Positions 25,387-33,528 of a DNA stretch of 64,000 bases are shown piece after piece; the stretch's first letter is position 1, and every line of letters begins with the position of its first letter. This DNA is from Spirochaetae bacterium HGW-Spirochaetae-2 (GTDB taxonomy: Bacteria; Spirochaetota; Spirochaetia; Sphaerochaetales; Sphaerochaetaceae). The position numbers were made by a program, and so were the translations under genes. A model generated the notes under the pieces. The model saw only the letters and a program-made list of their open reading frames with translations, searched no databases and was not told the DNA's origin. Location of the stretch: positions 1 through 64,000 of the forward strand of contig PGXW01000003.1 of assembly GCA_002839355.1 (NCBI GenBank). The letters are read 5' to 3'.

Positions 25387-26694
25387 CTAGATATTCAAAT
25401 TTCCCTCAAGATCGAATTCGACTTCGCCGAACGGCTCCAACAGTTCAAGACCGGGATTTGCCGCAACTTCGTCTGCCAATGCCTCCGAAACGATAATCGT
25501 CTCGATATGGGAGGTATTCGCTATCCGTACGATCCGAGGATTGTCCTTGTCGATATCGACACACGTGAAGATCGCCGCCTGTATCGCAGTCTTGTCGTTC
25601 TTCATGATCACCGGAATCTTCGCTCCGATGAGGACCGTGCAGGTCAACGCATTCGGGTAGGCGGCATCGAAATCGATCTTATCGAACATCCGCTTCGTTC
25701 CAATCTCCACCATACCCGCTCCCATGGCATTGCCGTGGGTTTCATCACTCAAATCGAGTACCACATACCGCTGTACGACCGGTCCTCCAGAGGCATATGG
25801 AGTACAGTAGGTCGCGGTGATATTCGGATCCATGCCATCGCCACTGTAATTCTTGCCTATCTTGTCGACGACGAGGATATCGATATCCTGAATGCCGATC
25901 GCCGGCATGAGCTTCCGGGCCTTGTCCAATAGCTCGGGCTCCCGGGTTGGGATCGCCTCGCGTGCCACCGCCTCGATAATCGCCGTATCGTCGAACGCAT
26001 TCTCGAGAATCGCCAAACCGAACAGGATCGGGGCATTGTTCAGGATCGTGTTGCCGAATGCCACGACATTATGGGCCATGCGTCCGAATCCCTCTGCATG
26101 ACAAACTTCAGCGCCCTTCTGTTTTCCCAATCCGATCGCCATCATCTTGTACAATCCGCTCTCATACTCTCCGCGGAATGCCGTATGGGGCTTTACCCGG
26201 CCGACGACAATGATACCATCGGATGCGGCGGCGTAGGCATCGATCAACACCGGCTTGTTGTCGGCATTGACACCGATTTGGACGGTTTCCATCGTGGAAC
26301 GTATGGGAGCGCCGACAAATTCCTCGGTGACACCCAGGCCTTCCAACATCTCCTTCTGACCGGCCGCTGTCGCTCCGCCATGGCTACCCATGGCCGGAAT
26401 GACAAACGGTTTCCCGCCCAGACGCTTCACGTTCCTGGCTACTTCACGGATGATAACAGGAATATTCGCGATACCCCTGCTTCCCGCGGTAATCGCGATC
26501 GAGGCATCCTGCTTGATCGTCTTGGCAATCTCGGGTCTGTTGAACTGTTCTTCTATAGCCTTCGGGATATCATCTACCCGCGTGTCATCGAACAACTGCC
26601 TGACCCGAGCCATCCGGGGAATCCGGACAGGATCGAGTATACCTGCTATGACGCCATCACGATCCCAGGAACTGTCCCTAAATGTAGTACTCAT
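25387..26694 (-). CDS. LarA-like (DUF2088) protein, second paralogue
   Basis: A 435-residue protein related to the LarA catalytic domain: G-S-R-G-I-A-N-I-P, P-A-M-G-S-H-G-G-A-T (the T-G-T-H-R counterpart) and V-K-P-H-T...G-L-Y-K-M-M, where His and Lys are spaced about as in LarA. It is a different branch from the paralogue at 12949-14355. It may epimerise an aldonate or other hydroxyacid. The ATG at 26694 follows GGGGAGAAT; an in-frame start at 26718 is less likely. It sits 11 bp upstream of the transaldolase-like gene. Confidence 0.7.
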   Translation of the reverse strand: MSTTFRDSSWDRDGVIAGILDPVRIPRMARVRQLFDDTRVDDIPKAIEEQFNRPEIAKTIKQDASIAITAGSRGIANIPVIIREVARNVKRLGGKPFVIPAMGSHGGATAAGQKEMLEGLGVTEEFVGAPIRSTMETVQIGVNADNKPVLIDAYAAASDGIIVVGRVKPHTAFRGEYESGLYKMMAIGLGKQKGAEVCHAEGFGRMAHNVVAFGNTILNNAPILFGLAILENAFDDTAIIEAVAREAIPTREPELLDKARKLMPAIGIQDIDILVVDKIGKNYSGDGMDPNITATYCTPYASGGPVVQRYVVLDLSDETHGNAMGAGMVEIGTKRMFDKIDFDAAYPNALTCTVLIGAKIPVIMKNDKTAIQAAIFTCVDIDKDNPRIVRIANTSHIETIIVSEALADEVAANPGLELLEPFGEVEFDLEGNLNI

Positions 26695-26718
26695 GGATTT
26701 ATTCTCCCCAACGCACAT

Positions 26719-27453
26719 TCAGCGCATCAATGCTCCACCATTCACATCCACAGTCACGCCAGTCAGATAATCTGCAAGCGTCGAGGACAAGAACAGAATC
26801 ACTTTGGCGACATCCATGGGCTCCGCAAGTCTGCCGAGCATCGTGGTATCGGCCGAATACCGACCTTTCGCCATATTCGTTTCGGTAGGACCAGGGGCCA
26901 CAGCGTTGGCTGTGATTCCATATTTCGCCCCATTGCGGGCATAGGATTTCGTAAGGCCCACTACACCTGCCTTCGATGCGACATATCCGGGAGTAACCTT
27001 CATGCCACCGATCTGACCTCCAAGGGAGGCGATGGAAACGATACGGCCACTGTTCTGGGCCTTCATATATTTGAATACTTCCCTGGTACAGAGATGCACT
27101 CCGGTAAGGTTGATATCGAGGACCTTGTGCCACTCGTCCATCGTCTCCTCGTCCATCGTTTTGAAATACCCGATTCCGGCATTGTTCACCAGGATATCGA
27201 CTTTTCCAAAACGCTCGACGACTGTGTCCACCATGTGTTTGACCGACGCCTCGTCATGGACATCCACACCCACTGCGATGGATTGTGCTCCTGTCGCATT
27301 CAGATCAGCCGATGCTTGGGTTGCCCGTTCTTCCTGGATATCCGCCAACACAACGATCGCACCCTCGGCAGCAAGCAGTTGTGCCGCACAAAAACCAATT
27401 CCATCAGCACCACCGGTGATAATGGCAACCTTTCCCTTCAATTGTAAATCCAT
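26719..27453 (-). CDS. SDR-family oxidoreductase
   Basis: A 244-residue classical short-chain dehydrogenase. T-G-G-A-D-G-I-G (about residues 13-20) binds the cofactor, with D38 after the second strand suggesting NAD preference. N-N-A-G (about 90-93), the catalytic Ser in S-I-A-S, Y-V-A-S-K and a P-G-P-T loop are present. It probably oxidises or reduces a sugar or sugar-acid hydroxyl in the TRAP operon's route. An AGGAG site precedes the ATG. Confidence 0.88.
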   Translation of the reverse strand: MDLQLKGKVAIITGGADGIGFCAAQLLAAEGAIVVLADIQEERATQASADLNATGAQSIAVGVDVHDEASVKHMVDTVVERFGKVDILVNNAGIGYFKTMDEETMDEWHKVLDINLTGVHLCTREVFKYMKAQNSGRIVSIASLGGQIGGMKVTPGYVASKAGVVGLTKSYARNGAKYGITANAVAPGPTETNMAKGRYSADTTMLGRLAEPMDVAKVILFLSSTLADYLTGVTVDVNGGALMR

Positions 27454-27477
27454 GATCCTTTCTCCTATTCAACGCTG

Positions 27478-28311
27478 TCATGCACGTCCTGCATACAGGT
27501 TTTCGTTCATTTCCAACAACTTGATGAGCCCGACACTTCCCCGCAGTTCAGGAATGAAAGAATGTTTAACATTTCCTTCGATTGTCAAAGTTCCGGTAAA
27601 ACCCACCGATTCGAGTGCACGGTAGACCTGCTGGAAATCGACCGCACCCAAACCGGGAAAATAGCGATTGTTTTCGGAAAAGTGGATGGAATTGAACCAT
27701 GATGCATGCTTGATCAAGGGCAAGGCCATATCCACCTCTTCGATATTCATATGGTAGGTATCCGGCAACACAGCTACTGCCTTGCGCGGATACGGCGATA
27801 CCATTTCAACAGTATCCTCAATGAGATTGCAGACGTTCGAGATAAACCTGTTCAATGCTTCGACTACGATAACAACACCTGCGTCCTGGGCAACCGGCAC
27901 CAATTGGGACAACGAGTCGGCAAACAATTGTCTAGCCAGAGTCCTGTCGGCGGTGTCGTTTCCCTGGGCGAATCCCAGGATGAGTCCGGTGAAACCGGCC
28001 TCGGAGCAATAACGGATCACCTTCCTGATGGATGTTATCGACTCCATGCGTACCTTTTCATCGAAGTGTGACAGCGAAGTCTTCTTCCCCGGATACAGTC
28101 CGCCGGTCGCATAATTGGTGCATCGCAATCCAAAGCCTCCCAAGAAGCCCTGGATCCGTGAAGGCTCGACCTCTTCCGGATATGCGATATTCAATTCGAC
28201 GTGGTCGCACCCGGTTTCCCGCAAAGCTTCCATTCTTTCAATAAACTCCGCATCGGATTCATATCCGATGGGGAGTGTCATCTGAATGCCGACCGACTTT
28301 CCTATATGCAT
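27478..28311 (-). CDS. Sugar isomerase/epimerase-like TIM-barrel protein
   Basis: A 277-residue AP endonuclease-2/xylose isomerase-like TIM barrel. Metal-site candidates are V-V-E-A-L-N-R (about residues 155-161), D-T-Y-H-M-N (about 189-194), H-F-S-E-N-N (about 217-222) and T-I-E-G-N. It is related in kind to the protein at 12143 but is not a close copy. AAGGAG precedes the ATG. It lies between two SDR genes in the TRAP operon. Confidence 0.77.
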   Translation of the reverse strand: MHIGKSVGIQMTLPIGYESDAEFIERMEALRETGCDHVELNIAYPEEVEPSRIQGFLGGFGLRCTNYATGGLYPGKKTSLSHFDEKVRMESITSIRKVIRYCSEAGFTGLILGFAQGNDTADRTLARQLFADSLSQLVPVAQDAGVVIVVEALNRFISNVCNLIEDTVEMVSPYPRKAVAVLPDTYHMNIEEVDMALPLIKHASWFNSIHFSENNRYFPGLGAVDFQQVYRALESVGFTGTLTIEGNVKHSFIPELRGSVGLIKLLEMNENLYAGRA

Positions 28312-28340
28312 TGTCTTTAACTCCTTATGCCGATCTACGA

Positions 28341-29093
28341 TCAGTCGCGCAGTGTTCCGCCGTTGACCATCATAGTCTCAGCGGTTACGAATGCTGCTTC
28401 CCTGCTTGCGAGATAACAAACGGCATAGGCGACATCTTCGGGCTTCCCAAGACTCTTTGTGATGCTGTTGTTGATGAACTTCTGGTTCTCCTCGGGACTG
28501 ACGGCACTCGACATGGCGGTCGCGATCCTTCCGGGAGCGATCGCATTGACCGTAATACCATCGGCACCGACCTGTTGGGCAAGATTCCGCACGAATGCGA
28601 GCACAGCTCCCTTGGATGCGGCGTAATGGAGTGCTGCGACAGTTCCACCGTTCTTTCCCGCTTCGCTGGAAATACTGATGATCCTGCCGAATTTCCGGCT
28701 GCGCATACCGGGAAGAATTGCCTTGCAGAAGTAGTACGATGCCTTCACATTGACGGCGAAAACCAGATCCCACTCCTTGCTCTCGATCTCTTCGATCGGC
28801 TTCAACGGGTGGATGCCCGCGTTGTTGACCAAAATGTCGATCTTGCCGAAACCGGATTCAACTTCACCTACAAACTTCTTCACAGCGGACTCGTCGGTGA
28901 TATCGAAGGCACCGGTAATGACTTTTCTTCCGGTAGCTTCACGAATTTCCTTCGCGGTTGCTTCCAGGACATCTTGTTTGACATCACAGATCGCGACATC
29001 GACACCACGTTGGGCAAGCACCATTGCTATGCCCTTGCCCATTCCCTGTGCCGATCCGGTAATAATCGCCGCCATTCCTTTCAAGCTTTCCAT
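28341..29093 (-). CDS. SDR-family oxidoreductase
   Basis: A 250-residue short-chain dehydrogenase with G-S-A-Q-G-M-G (about residues 13-19), D36 (NAD preference likely), N-N-A-G (about 89-92), the catalytic S-I-S-S, Y-A-A-S-K and P-G-R-I-A-T. It is the second SDR of the operon. Such pairs often catalyse opposite redox steps at neighbouring carbons, but the substrate is not visible from sequence. Confidence 0.88.
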   Translation of the reverse strand: MESLKGMAAIITGSAQGMGKGIAMVLAQRGVDVAICDVKQDVLEATAKEIREATGRKVITGAFDITDESAVKKFVGEVESGFGKIDILVNNAGIHPLKPIEEIESKEWDLVFAVNVKASYYFCKAILPGMRSRKFGRIISISSEAGKNGGTVAALHYAASKGAVLAFVRNLAQQVGADGITVNAIAPGRIATAMSSAVSPEENQKFINNSITKSLGKPEDVAYAVCYLASREAAFVTAETMMVNGGTLRD

Positions 29094-29115
29094 TCTTATA
29101 TCCTTATACTATCGA

Positions 29116-30153
29116 TTATTCAGGTTTGAAGAGCACTTTCAGCCCTTCCTTCTTCTCGAACACATCGAAGCCCTTTTCCCACTCGTCCAACGAGAAGGTG
29201 TGGCTTACCAAGTCCTTGAGATTGAGTTTCTTTGCCTCGACAAGTTTGATGGCATTGTTCCAGGCTGTCCATACGGATCCCAGGGAACCTGTCACTTTGA
29301 TCTCCTTGTAACAGATCCTGTCGAAATTCAATTCGAACGGCTTGCCGGCGAGCCCGATCTGAACGAATTGGCCTTGCTTCCGGACAGCTTCGATACCCGT
29401 TGCGGTTGCGCGTCCCGAACCAGAACACTCCAAAACCACGTCTGCGCCACGGCCCATGTGGGTGAGCGATTTCACAATGGCAAGCACGTCTTCCTTGGTG
29501 ACATCGACAATCCTGTCGGCACCGAGTTTTTTCGCGAATGTAAGCCGGTCCGCGTCCACACTGGTTCCCGAGACAATCACGAATGCACCGTGGGCCTTTG
29601 CGACCTGCATGGCAATAAGTCCGACTGCTCCAGGACCGGAGACGAGCACCACATCGCCAGCTTGGATAGTGGCAAGATCCATGACCGCATGTGTCACGCA
29701 AGCCGCCGGCTCGAGAAGTGCAGCTTCCTCAAAAGAGATGGAGTCGGTCAACAGGTGGATGCGATCCTCGGGTACCACGGTATATTTGGCGAACGCGCCG
29801 TTGAACCAATAGCCCAAAGTCCTCCGTTCATCGCAGAGGTTGTACCGGCCTGTCTTGCAATTGTGGCATTTGCCGCAATAGGCATATGCGGTCTCGCTGG
29901 TGACCCGGTCCCCGACCTTGCAGGTCGTGACACCTTCACCGACAGCGGTGACCACACCGGAAAATTCATGTCCCGTCACCACAGGTGGCCGTACGGGAAT
30001 CGCGATATCGCTATGCAAGATATGGATGTCGGATCCGCAGATACCTGCGGCCTTGACTTCGATCTTGACTAGTCCAGGCTGTACTACCGGTTCCGCAATT
30101 TCACGGATTTCCATATTGCCCGGGCCCTTGTCGTACTTTACCAATCCTTTCAT
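29116..30153 (-). CDS. Zinc-dependent sugar/polyol dehydrogenase (MDR family)
   Basis: A 345-residue medium-chain dehydrogenase like sorbitol or threonine dehydrogenase. The catalytic zinc region is C-G-S-D-I-H (about residue 39) with G-H-E (about 63); structural zinc cysteines are C-G-K-C-H-N-C-K-T-G-R-Y-N-L-C. The cofactor loop is G-P-G-A-V-G. It is first after the TRAP permease genes in the operon, so it likely acts on the imported compound. Confidence 0.88.
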   Translation of the reverse strand: MKGLVKYDKGPGNMEIREIAEPVVQPGLVKIEVKAAGICGSDIHILHSDIAIPVRPPVVTGHEFSGVVTAVGEGVTTCKVGDRVTSETAYAYCGKCHNCKTGRYNLCDERRTLGYWFNGAFAKYTVVPEDRIHLLTDSISFEEAALLEPAACVTHAVMDLATIQAGDVVLVSGPGAVGLIAMQVAKAHGAFVIVSGTSVDADRLTFAKKLGADRIVDVTKEDVLAIVKSLTHMGRGADVVLECSGSGRATATGIEAVRKQGQFVQIGLAGKPFELNFDRICYKEIKVTGSLGSVWTAWNNAIKLVEAKKLNLKDLVSHTFSLDEWEKGFDVFEKKEGLKVLFKPE

Positions 30154-30184
30154 CTTTCTATCTCCTATAATTTCTTTACAATGA

Positions 30185-31474
30185 TCAACCGAGAGTCAAC
30201 GTAGGTATCCACAGTACAATTCCGGGAACCAACGTGGTAAGCAACAAGACCGCCAACATCGACACATACAGGGGCAAGGCCGATTTGATCAGCTGTCCCA
30301 TTTCCATCTTCGCGACATTGCAGGTACTGAACAGACAAACCCCGAACGGTGGGGTCACCATACCGATCGCAAGGTTCAACACGAAAACGACCGCGAAATG
30401 GATCGGATGGATACCGACAGCGGCCGCAACCGGGAACAGGATCGGTGCCATGACTATGATCGCTACCCCCGCATCCAGGAACATACCCATGACCAACAGG
30501 AATACGTTGATCATAAGGAATATCGCAAGCTGGTTGTTGGTGATTCCCAACAGGAACCCTGCGACTATCTGCGGAAGACCTTCGAAGGTGAGGATGAATG
30601 TGAAGATCGACGAAGATCCGATGATTGCGACGACCGCGGCAGTCAACCGGGCTGCAGAAATCAGTGACTTGTAGATAACACCCTTCTTCAATGATTTGTA
30701 GAAAAACACCGAGATGAAAATCGTATAGACAACCGCAAGGCCACCCGATTCGGTGGGAGTGACGAATCCGGTCATGATACCCAGCATAATGATTACCGGT
30801 GCACCCAATGCCCATATCCCCACCCGAAAGGAATTCCAGAGGGCACGGAATGAGAATTTCTTCACCGAACCATATTTGTGCTTACGGCAGATAAAATAGT
30901 TCTGGATCATCATTGCCGAAGTCAATAAGACCCCAGGCCCCAAACCACCGATCAGCAACCACGAGACGGACAATTCGGAGACAGCTCCGATAATGACCAT
31001 GAGGATACTGGGAGGAACGATAACCGCAAGGGTTGAGGACAATGCGGTAATTGCAGCCGAATACCCCTTGTCGTACCCGTCGGCCTCCATCTCGGGAATC
31101 AGGATCGTTCCCAAAGCCACCGTATCGGCGACCGAGGAACCCGACATACCTCCGAAAATGAAACTGGCGACAACGTTGGATGCCCCCAGGCCACCTCGTG
31201 CCCAACCGACTCCAGCCTTCGCGAAATCGATGAGTTTCTTGGCCACACCAGTCGATTCCATCAGAACGCCAGAGAGCACGAACAGGGGAATTGCGACAAG
31301 CACGTAGGACTCTGTGCCGGAGAACATGAGCTGGGGAATCGAAATCAGTGGAACCGGATTATGTATGATGATGGTCATGACACTCGCCAGACCGATCGAT
31401 ACGAACACTGGAGTCCCGAGAAGAAGGAGAAACACAGCAAGACCAAACACTGTCAAACTCATTACCGGTATCAT
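30185..31474 (-). CDS. TRAP transporter large permease (DctM family)
   Basis: A 429-residue inner-membrane protein with about 12 helices and the DctM marks G-M-S-G-S-S-V-A-D (about 113-121), P-P-S-I-L-M-V-I and V-T-P-P-F-G-V. It is the sodium-coupled translocation subunit for the binding protein at 32138. Its ATG overlaps the dctQ stop by 4 bp. Confidence 0.93.
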   Translation of the reverse strand: MIPVMSLTVFGLAVFLLLLGTPVFVSIGLASVMTIIIHNPVPLISIPQLMFSGTESYVLVAIPLFVLSGVLMESTGVAKKLIDFAKAGVGWARGGLGASNVVASFIFGGMSGSSVADTVALGTILIPEMEADGYDKGYSAAITALSSTLAVIVPPSILMVIIGAVSELSVSWLLIGGLGPGVLLTSAMMIQNYFICRKHKYGSVKKFSFRALWNSFRVGIWALGAPVIIMLGIMTGFVTPTESGGLAVVYTIFISVFFYKSLKKGVIYKSLISAARLTAAVVAIIGSSSIFTFILTFEGLPQIVAGFLLGITNNQLAIFLMINVFLLVMGMFLDAGVAIIVMAPILFPVAAAVGIHPIHFAVVFVLNLAIGMVTPPFGVCLFSTCNVAKMEMGQLIKSALPLYVSMLAVLLLTTLVPGIVLWIPTLTLG

Positions 31475-32049
31475 TTCGCGTCTCCTTCTTTAATGAATCC
31501 TTCCCGGATCAACTCTTCAATTCCCAGGTCTTCAAGTCCAACAGGAATATCATATATGAATTCGGGGTCCTTATTCCTAAAGACCATCACAATCCTTTCA
31601 ATCAAACGGTAGACGGATATCACTGCCCCGATCACGATGGGAGAACGCATCAACCACACGGGAGCATGCAAGGCCGGTGTGGTCTGGCCCCGTCGTGCGT
31701 AGCTCATCAAGGCCATCAATCCCAAATACCCGAACATGCAGATCATGATTCCGAACAGAACCAGATGGATCACCTTGAGGACCTTCCTGGCTTTCTTCGG
31801 AAACTTTTGATATACACTGCGTATTCCAACGTGGGAATCATCGTGTATGGCAAGGGCAATCCCGATCCAGATGAGGCCACCGAACACATACGTGATCAAC
31901 TCAAGTGTCCAGGGAGCCTTCATACCGGGAATCAGCCGGTTCAGCACCTGCATGAGGGATGAAATCAGAATTATCCCTAAAAACGCTGATGCTATCGCAT
32001 ATTCGGGATTTTTAAGAAAATACTTGAAACCCAATGTTTTTTTTTCCAT
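31471..32049 (-). CDS. TRAP transporter small permease (DctQ family)
   Basis: A 192-residue membrane protein with four hydrophobic helices (about 18-38, 50-68, 92-115 and 130-155) and a hydrophilic C-terminal tail rich in Glu, longer than in many DctQ proteins. It couples to DctM with a 4-bp overlap. A terminator-like hairpin separates it from dctP. Confidence 0.88.
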   Translation of the reverse strand: MEKKTLGFKYFLKNPEYAIASAFLGIILISSLMQVLNRLIPGMKAPWTLELITYVFGGLIWIGIALAIHDDSHVGIRSVYQKFPKKARKVLKVIHLVLFGIMICMFGYLGLMALMSYARRGQTTPALHAPVWLMRSPIVIGAVISVYRLIERIVMVFRNKDPEFIYDIPVGLEDLGIEELIREGFIKEGDAK

Positions 32050-32081
32050 TCCTGCACACCTTTTTTACCAATCATGGCAAA

Positions 32082-32109
32082 AGGATGCCCCGTTTGAACG
32101 GAGCATCCT
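32082..32109 (-). terminator. Intra-operon hairpin between dctP and dctQ
   Basis: AGGATGC...GCATCCT with an inner CCGTT/AACGG stem is followed on the minus strand by TTTTGCC. It lies 29 bp after the dctP stop. Partial termination here would give more binding protein than permease. Confidence 0.55.
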
Positions 32110-32137
32110 GAAAACTTCTTTTCAGATCACGAAACCA

Positions 32138-33160
32138 TTATCTGGTTGCATCGGCGACTCTCACCAACTCATCCCAGGCAGCAGCGCCGATGGTCTTCTT
32201 GATAGCGTCGTATGCAGGACCCATGAGGGCTCTCCAGGGCTCTTTCATCTCGGCAGTGAAATCCGTGAACTGGATTCCAGCCTTTCCCATTGCATCGCGT
32301 GCGATCTTTTCCCGTTCGATCGTGCTCTTCAACACGACTTCGGTGGATGCCGCTGCAACTTCAAGAAGGTCTTTCTGGAATGCGGCCGACAATCCGTCGA
32401 ACCAATCCTTGTTGACCACAACCAAGACACCATCACCCATGTAGTTCCAAACGTTGATGTACTTGCCCTGCTCGTAGGTACGGGTCGAGTACTGTGTGGA
32501 AAGGGCGTTGTCTTCACCGGAAACTGTTCCGAGCTGCATTGCTGTGTAGATTTCGCCTGACGGAAGGGGAACCGGATTCGCCTTCATGGCCTGGAATGTC
32601 GTTACGAACAGATCCATTGCGGGAACCCTGAAACGCATTCCTTCGATATCTTTCGGCACAATGATCGGGCGAACTGAGTTCAACAGCTGGCGGGGAGCCC
32701 GTGGCCAGTAGGAGATGACCTTGAGGTTCTTTGTCTCGAGCTTTGCAAACCAATCATCGACAAACGAGGGCTTCTCAGCCATGAACCGCAACACGTGTTC
32801 CATGTCCTCGAACATGAAGGGTGTGCTCAAGGCAAACAATTCGGGAACAAGGCTGGCGAGGGTAACCTGTGATTCACAAGCCATCTGAATAACATTTTCC
32901 TGGGTTTGTTCAAAGATTGTCGCCCAGTTGTTGTTTGCCAATTGTCCGTTGGGATAGATCTTCGAATCGATCTGGTCGGGGTATCTCTTCATCATCTCGG
33001 CTCGGATGAATTCGAAGCCCACCTGCCAGGTCTCGGTCTGTGGTAAGTTGTGCTGGATATTCATCGAAACCTTCTGTGCCGGTTTCTCTGCCCCACCCTG
33101 TGCAAACACCATAGCACTGGCCATGCACACAATCAGAATCGCTACTAATAAACGTTTCAT
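32138..33160 (-). CDS. TRAP transporter periplasmic binding protein (DctP family)
   Basis: A 340-residue secreted protein with a signal peptide about 1-21 ending F-A-Q-G-G-A-E. The DctP features are I-Y-P-N-G-Q-L (about 62-68), the R-F-R-V-P ligand arginine segment (about 180-184) and P-L-P-S-G-E-I-Y-T-A-M-Q-L-G-T-V-S-G. It is the first gene of a ten-gene operon (dctP-dctQ-dctM, Zn-ADH, SDR, TIM barrel, SDR, LarA-like, transaldolase-like, UxaE-like), driven from the promoter at 33172-33216. Confidence 0.92.
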   Translation of the reverse strand: MKRLLVAILIVCMASAMVFAQGGAEKPAQKVSMNIQHNLPQTETWQVGFEFIRAEMMKRYPDQIDSKIYPNGQLANNNWATIFEQTQENVIQMACESQVTLASLVPELFALSTPFMFEDMEHVLRFMAEKPSFVDDWFAKLETKNLKVISYWPRAPRQLLNSVRPIIVPKDIEGMRFRVPAMDLFVTTFQAMKANPVPLPSGEIYTAMQLGTVSGEDNALSTQYSTRTYEQGKYINVWNYMGDGVLVVVNKDWFDGLSAAFQKDLLEVAAASTEVVLKSTIEREKIARDAMGKAGIQFTDFTAEMKEPWRALMGPAYDAIKKTIGAAAWDELVRVADATR

Positions 33161-33171
33161 ATACGCTCCTT

Positions 33172-33216
33172 TGTATATAGTATACTATATCTTAACATCT
33201 ATTCCCCACCTGTCAA
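33172..33216 (-). promoter_or_regulatory. Promoter and GntR-type operator of the dctP operon
   Basis: On the minus strand an A-tract precedes TTGACA (33216-33211), followed after 16 bp by TAAGAT. The dyad around ATATAGTATACTATAT (33175-33190) overlaps the -10 and start site. The same CACCTGTCAATC context recurs at the second dctP promoter (37511-37522). Confidence 0.65.
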
Positions 33217-33411
33217 TCTTTTTTTTCACTTGTTTGCCATTTTATAGGGAAAGTTTTTTTATTTGTTTATTTATAATTATTTATAGATACTACAGCACGA
33301 TCAAACCCCGCATGGTCCACATGTGTAGAACTGGCCGAAAAGGACAACAATCCACTGCAAAACTGAGCATCATACGGACCAAACCAATGAATTTCCCAAT
33401 GCCACGGATAT

Positions 33412-33434
33412 ATTGTATACAAAGAATATACAAT
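33412..33434. promoter_or_regulatory. Distal operator-like dyad
   Basis: ATTGTATAC and ATATACAAT face each other across 5 bp. The half-sites equal those of the promoter operators. It is about 240 bp upstream of the dctP operator, a distance at which looping is possible. Confidence 0.45.
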
Positions 33435-33480
33435 TTTTTCTTCCTTGGTCGGGGATACGTATCGGGAACAAGGAAAGAAA

Positions 33481-33510
33481 CACTTGCCCCTGCAGTCGCA
33501 GGGGCAAGTG
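33481..33510 (-). terminator. Terminator of the second TRAP operon
   Basis: CACTTGCCCCTGC and GCAGGGGCAAGTG form a perfect 13-bp stem with a 4-nt loop, and the minus strand continues TTTCTTTCC. It lies 19 bp after the dctM stop at 33529. Confidence 0.85.
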
Positions 33511-33528
33511 AATTCGAATCGGTAAAGC

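Larger units (their letters stand above)
33181..33528. other. Intergenic region between the two TRAP operons
   Basis: This 348-bp AT-rich gap contains, from the right, the terminator of the second TRAP operon (33481-33510), a distal operator-like dyad (33412-33434) and the promoter of the first dctP. No credible gene is seen in it. Confidence 0.6.

Noticed and set aside
26071-27447. 458-residue open frame on the plus strand opposite the LarA-like and SDR genes
   Set aside because: The composition is rich in His, Arg and Gly with no domain pattern, and it lies fully antisense to clear enzymes.
28750-30072. 440-residue open frame on the plus strand opposite the SDR and Zn-dehydrogenase
   Set aside because: It is antisense to two recognisable genes and crosses their boundary; there is no domain pattern.
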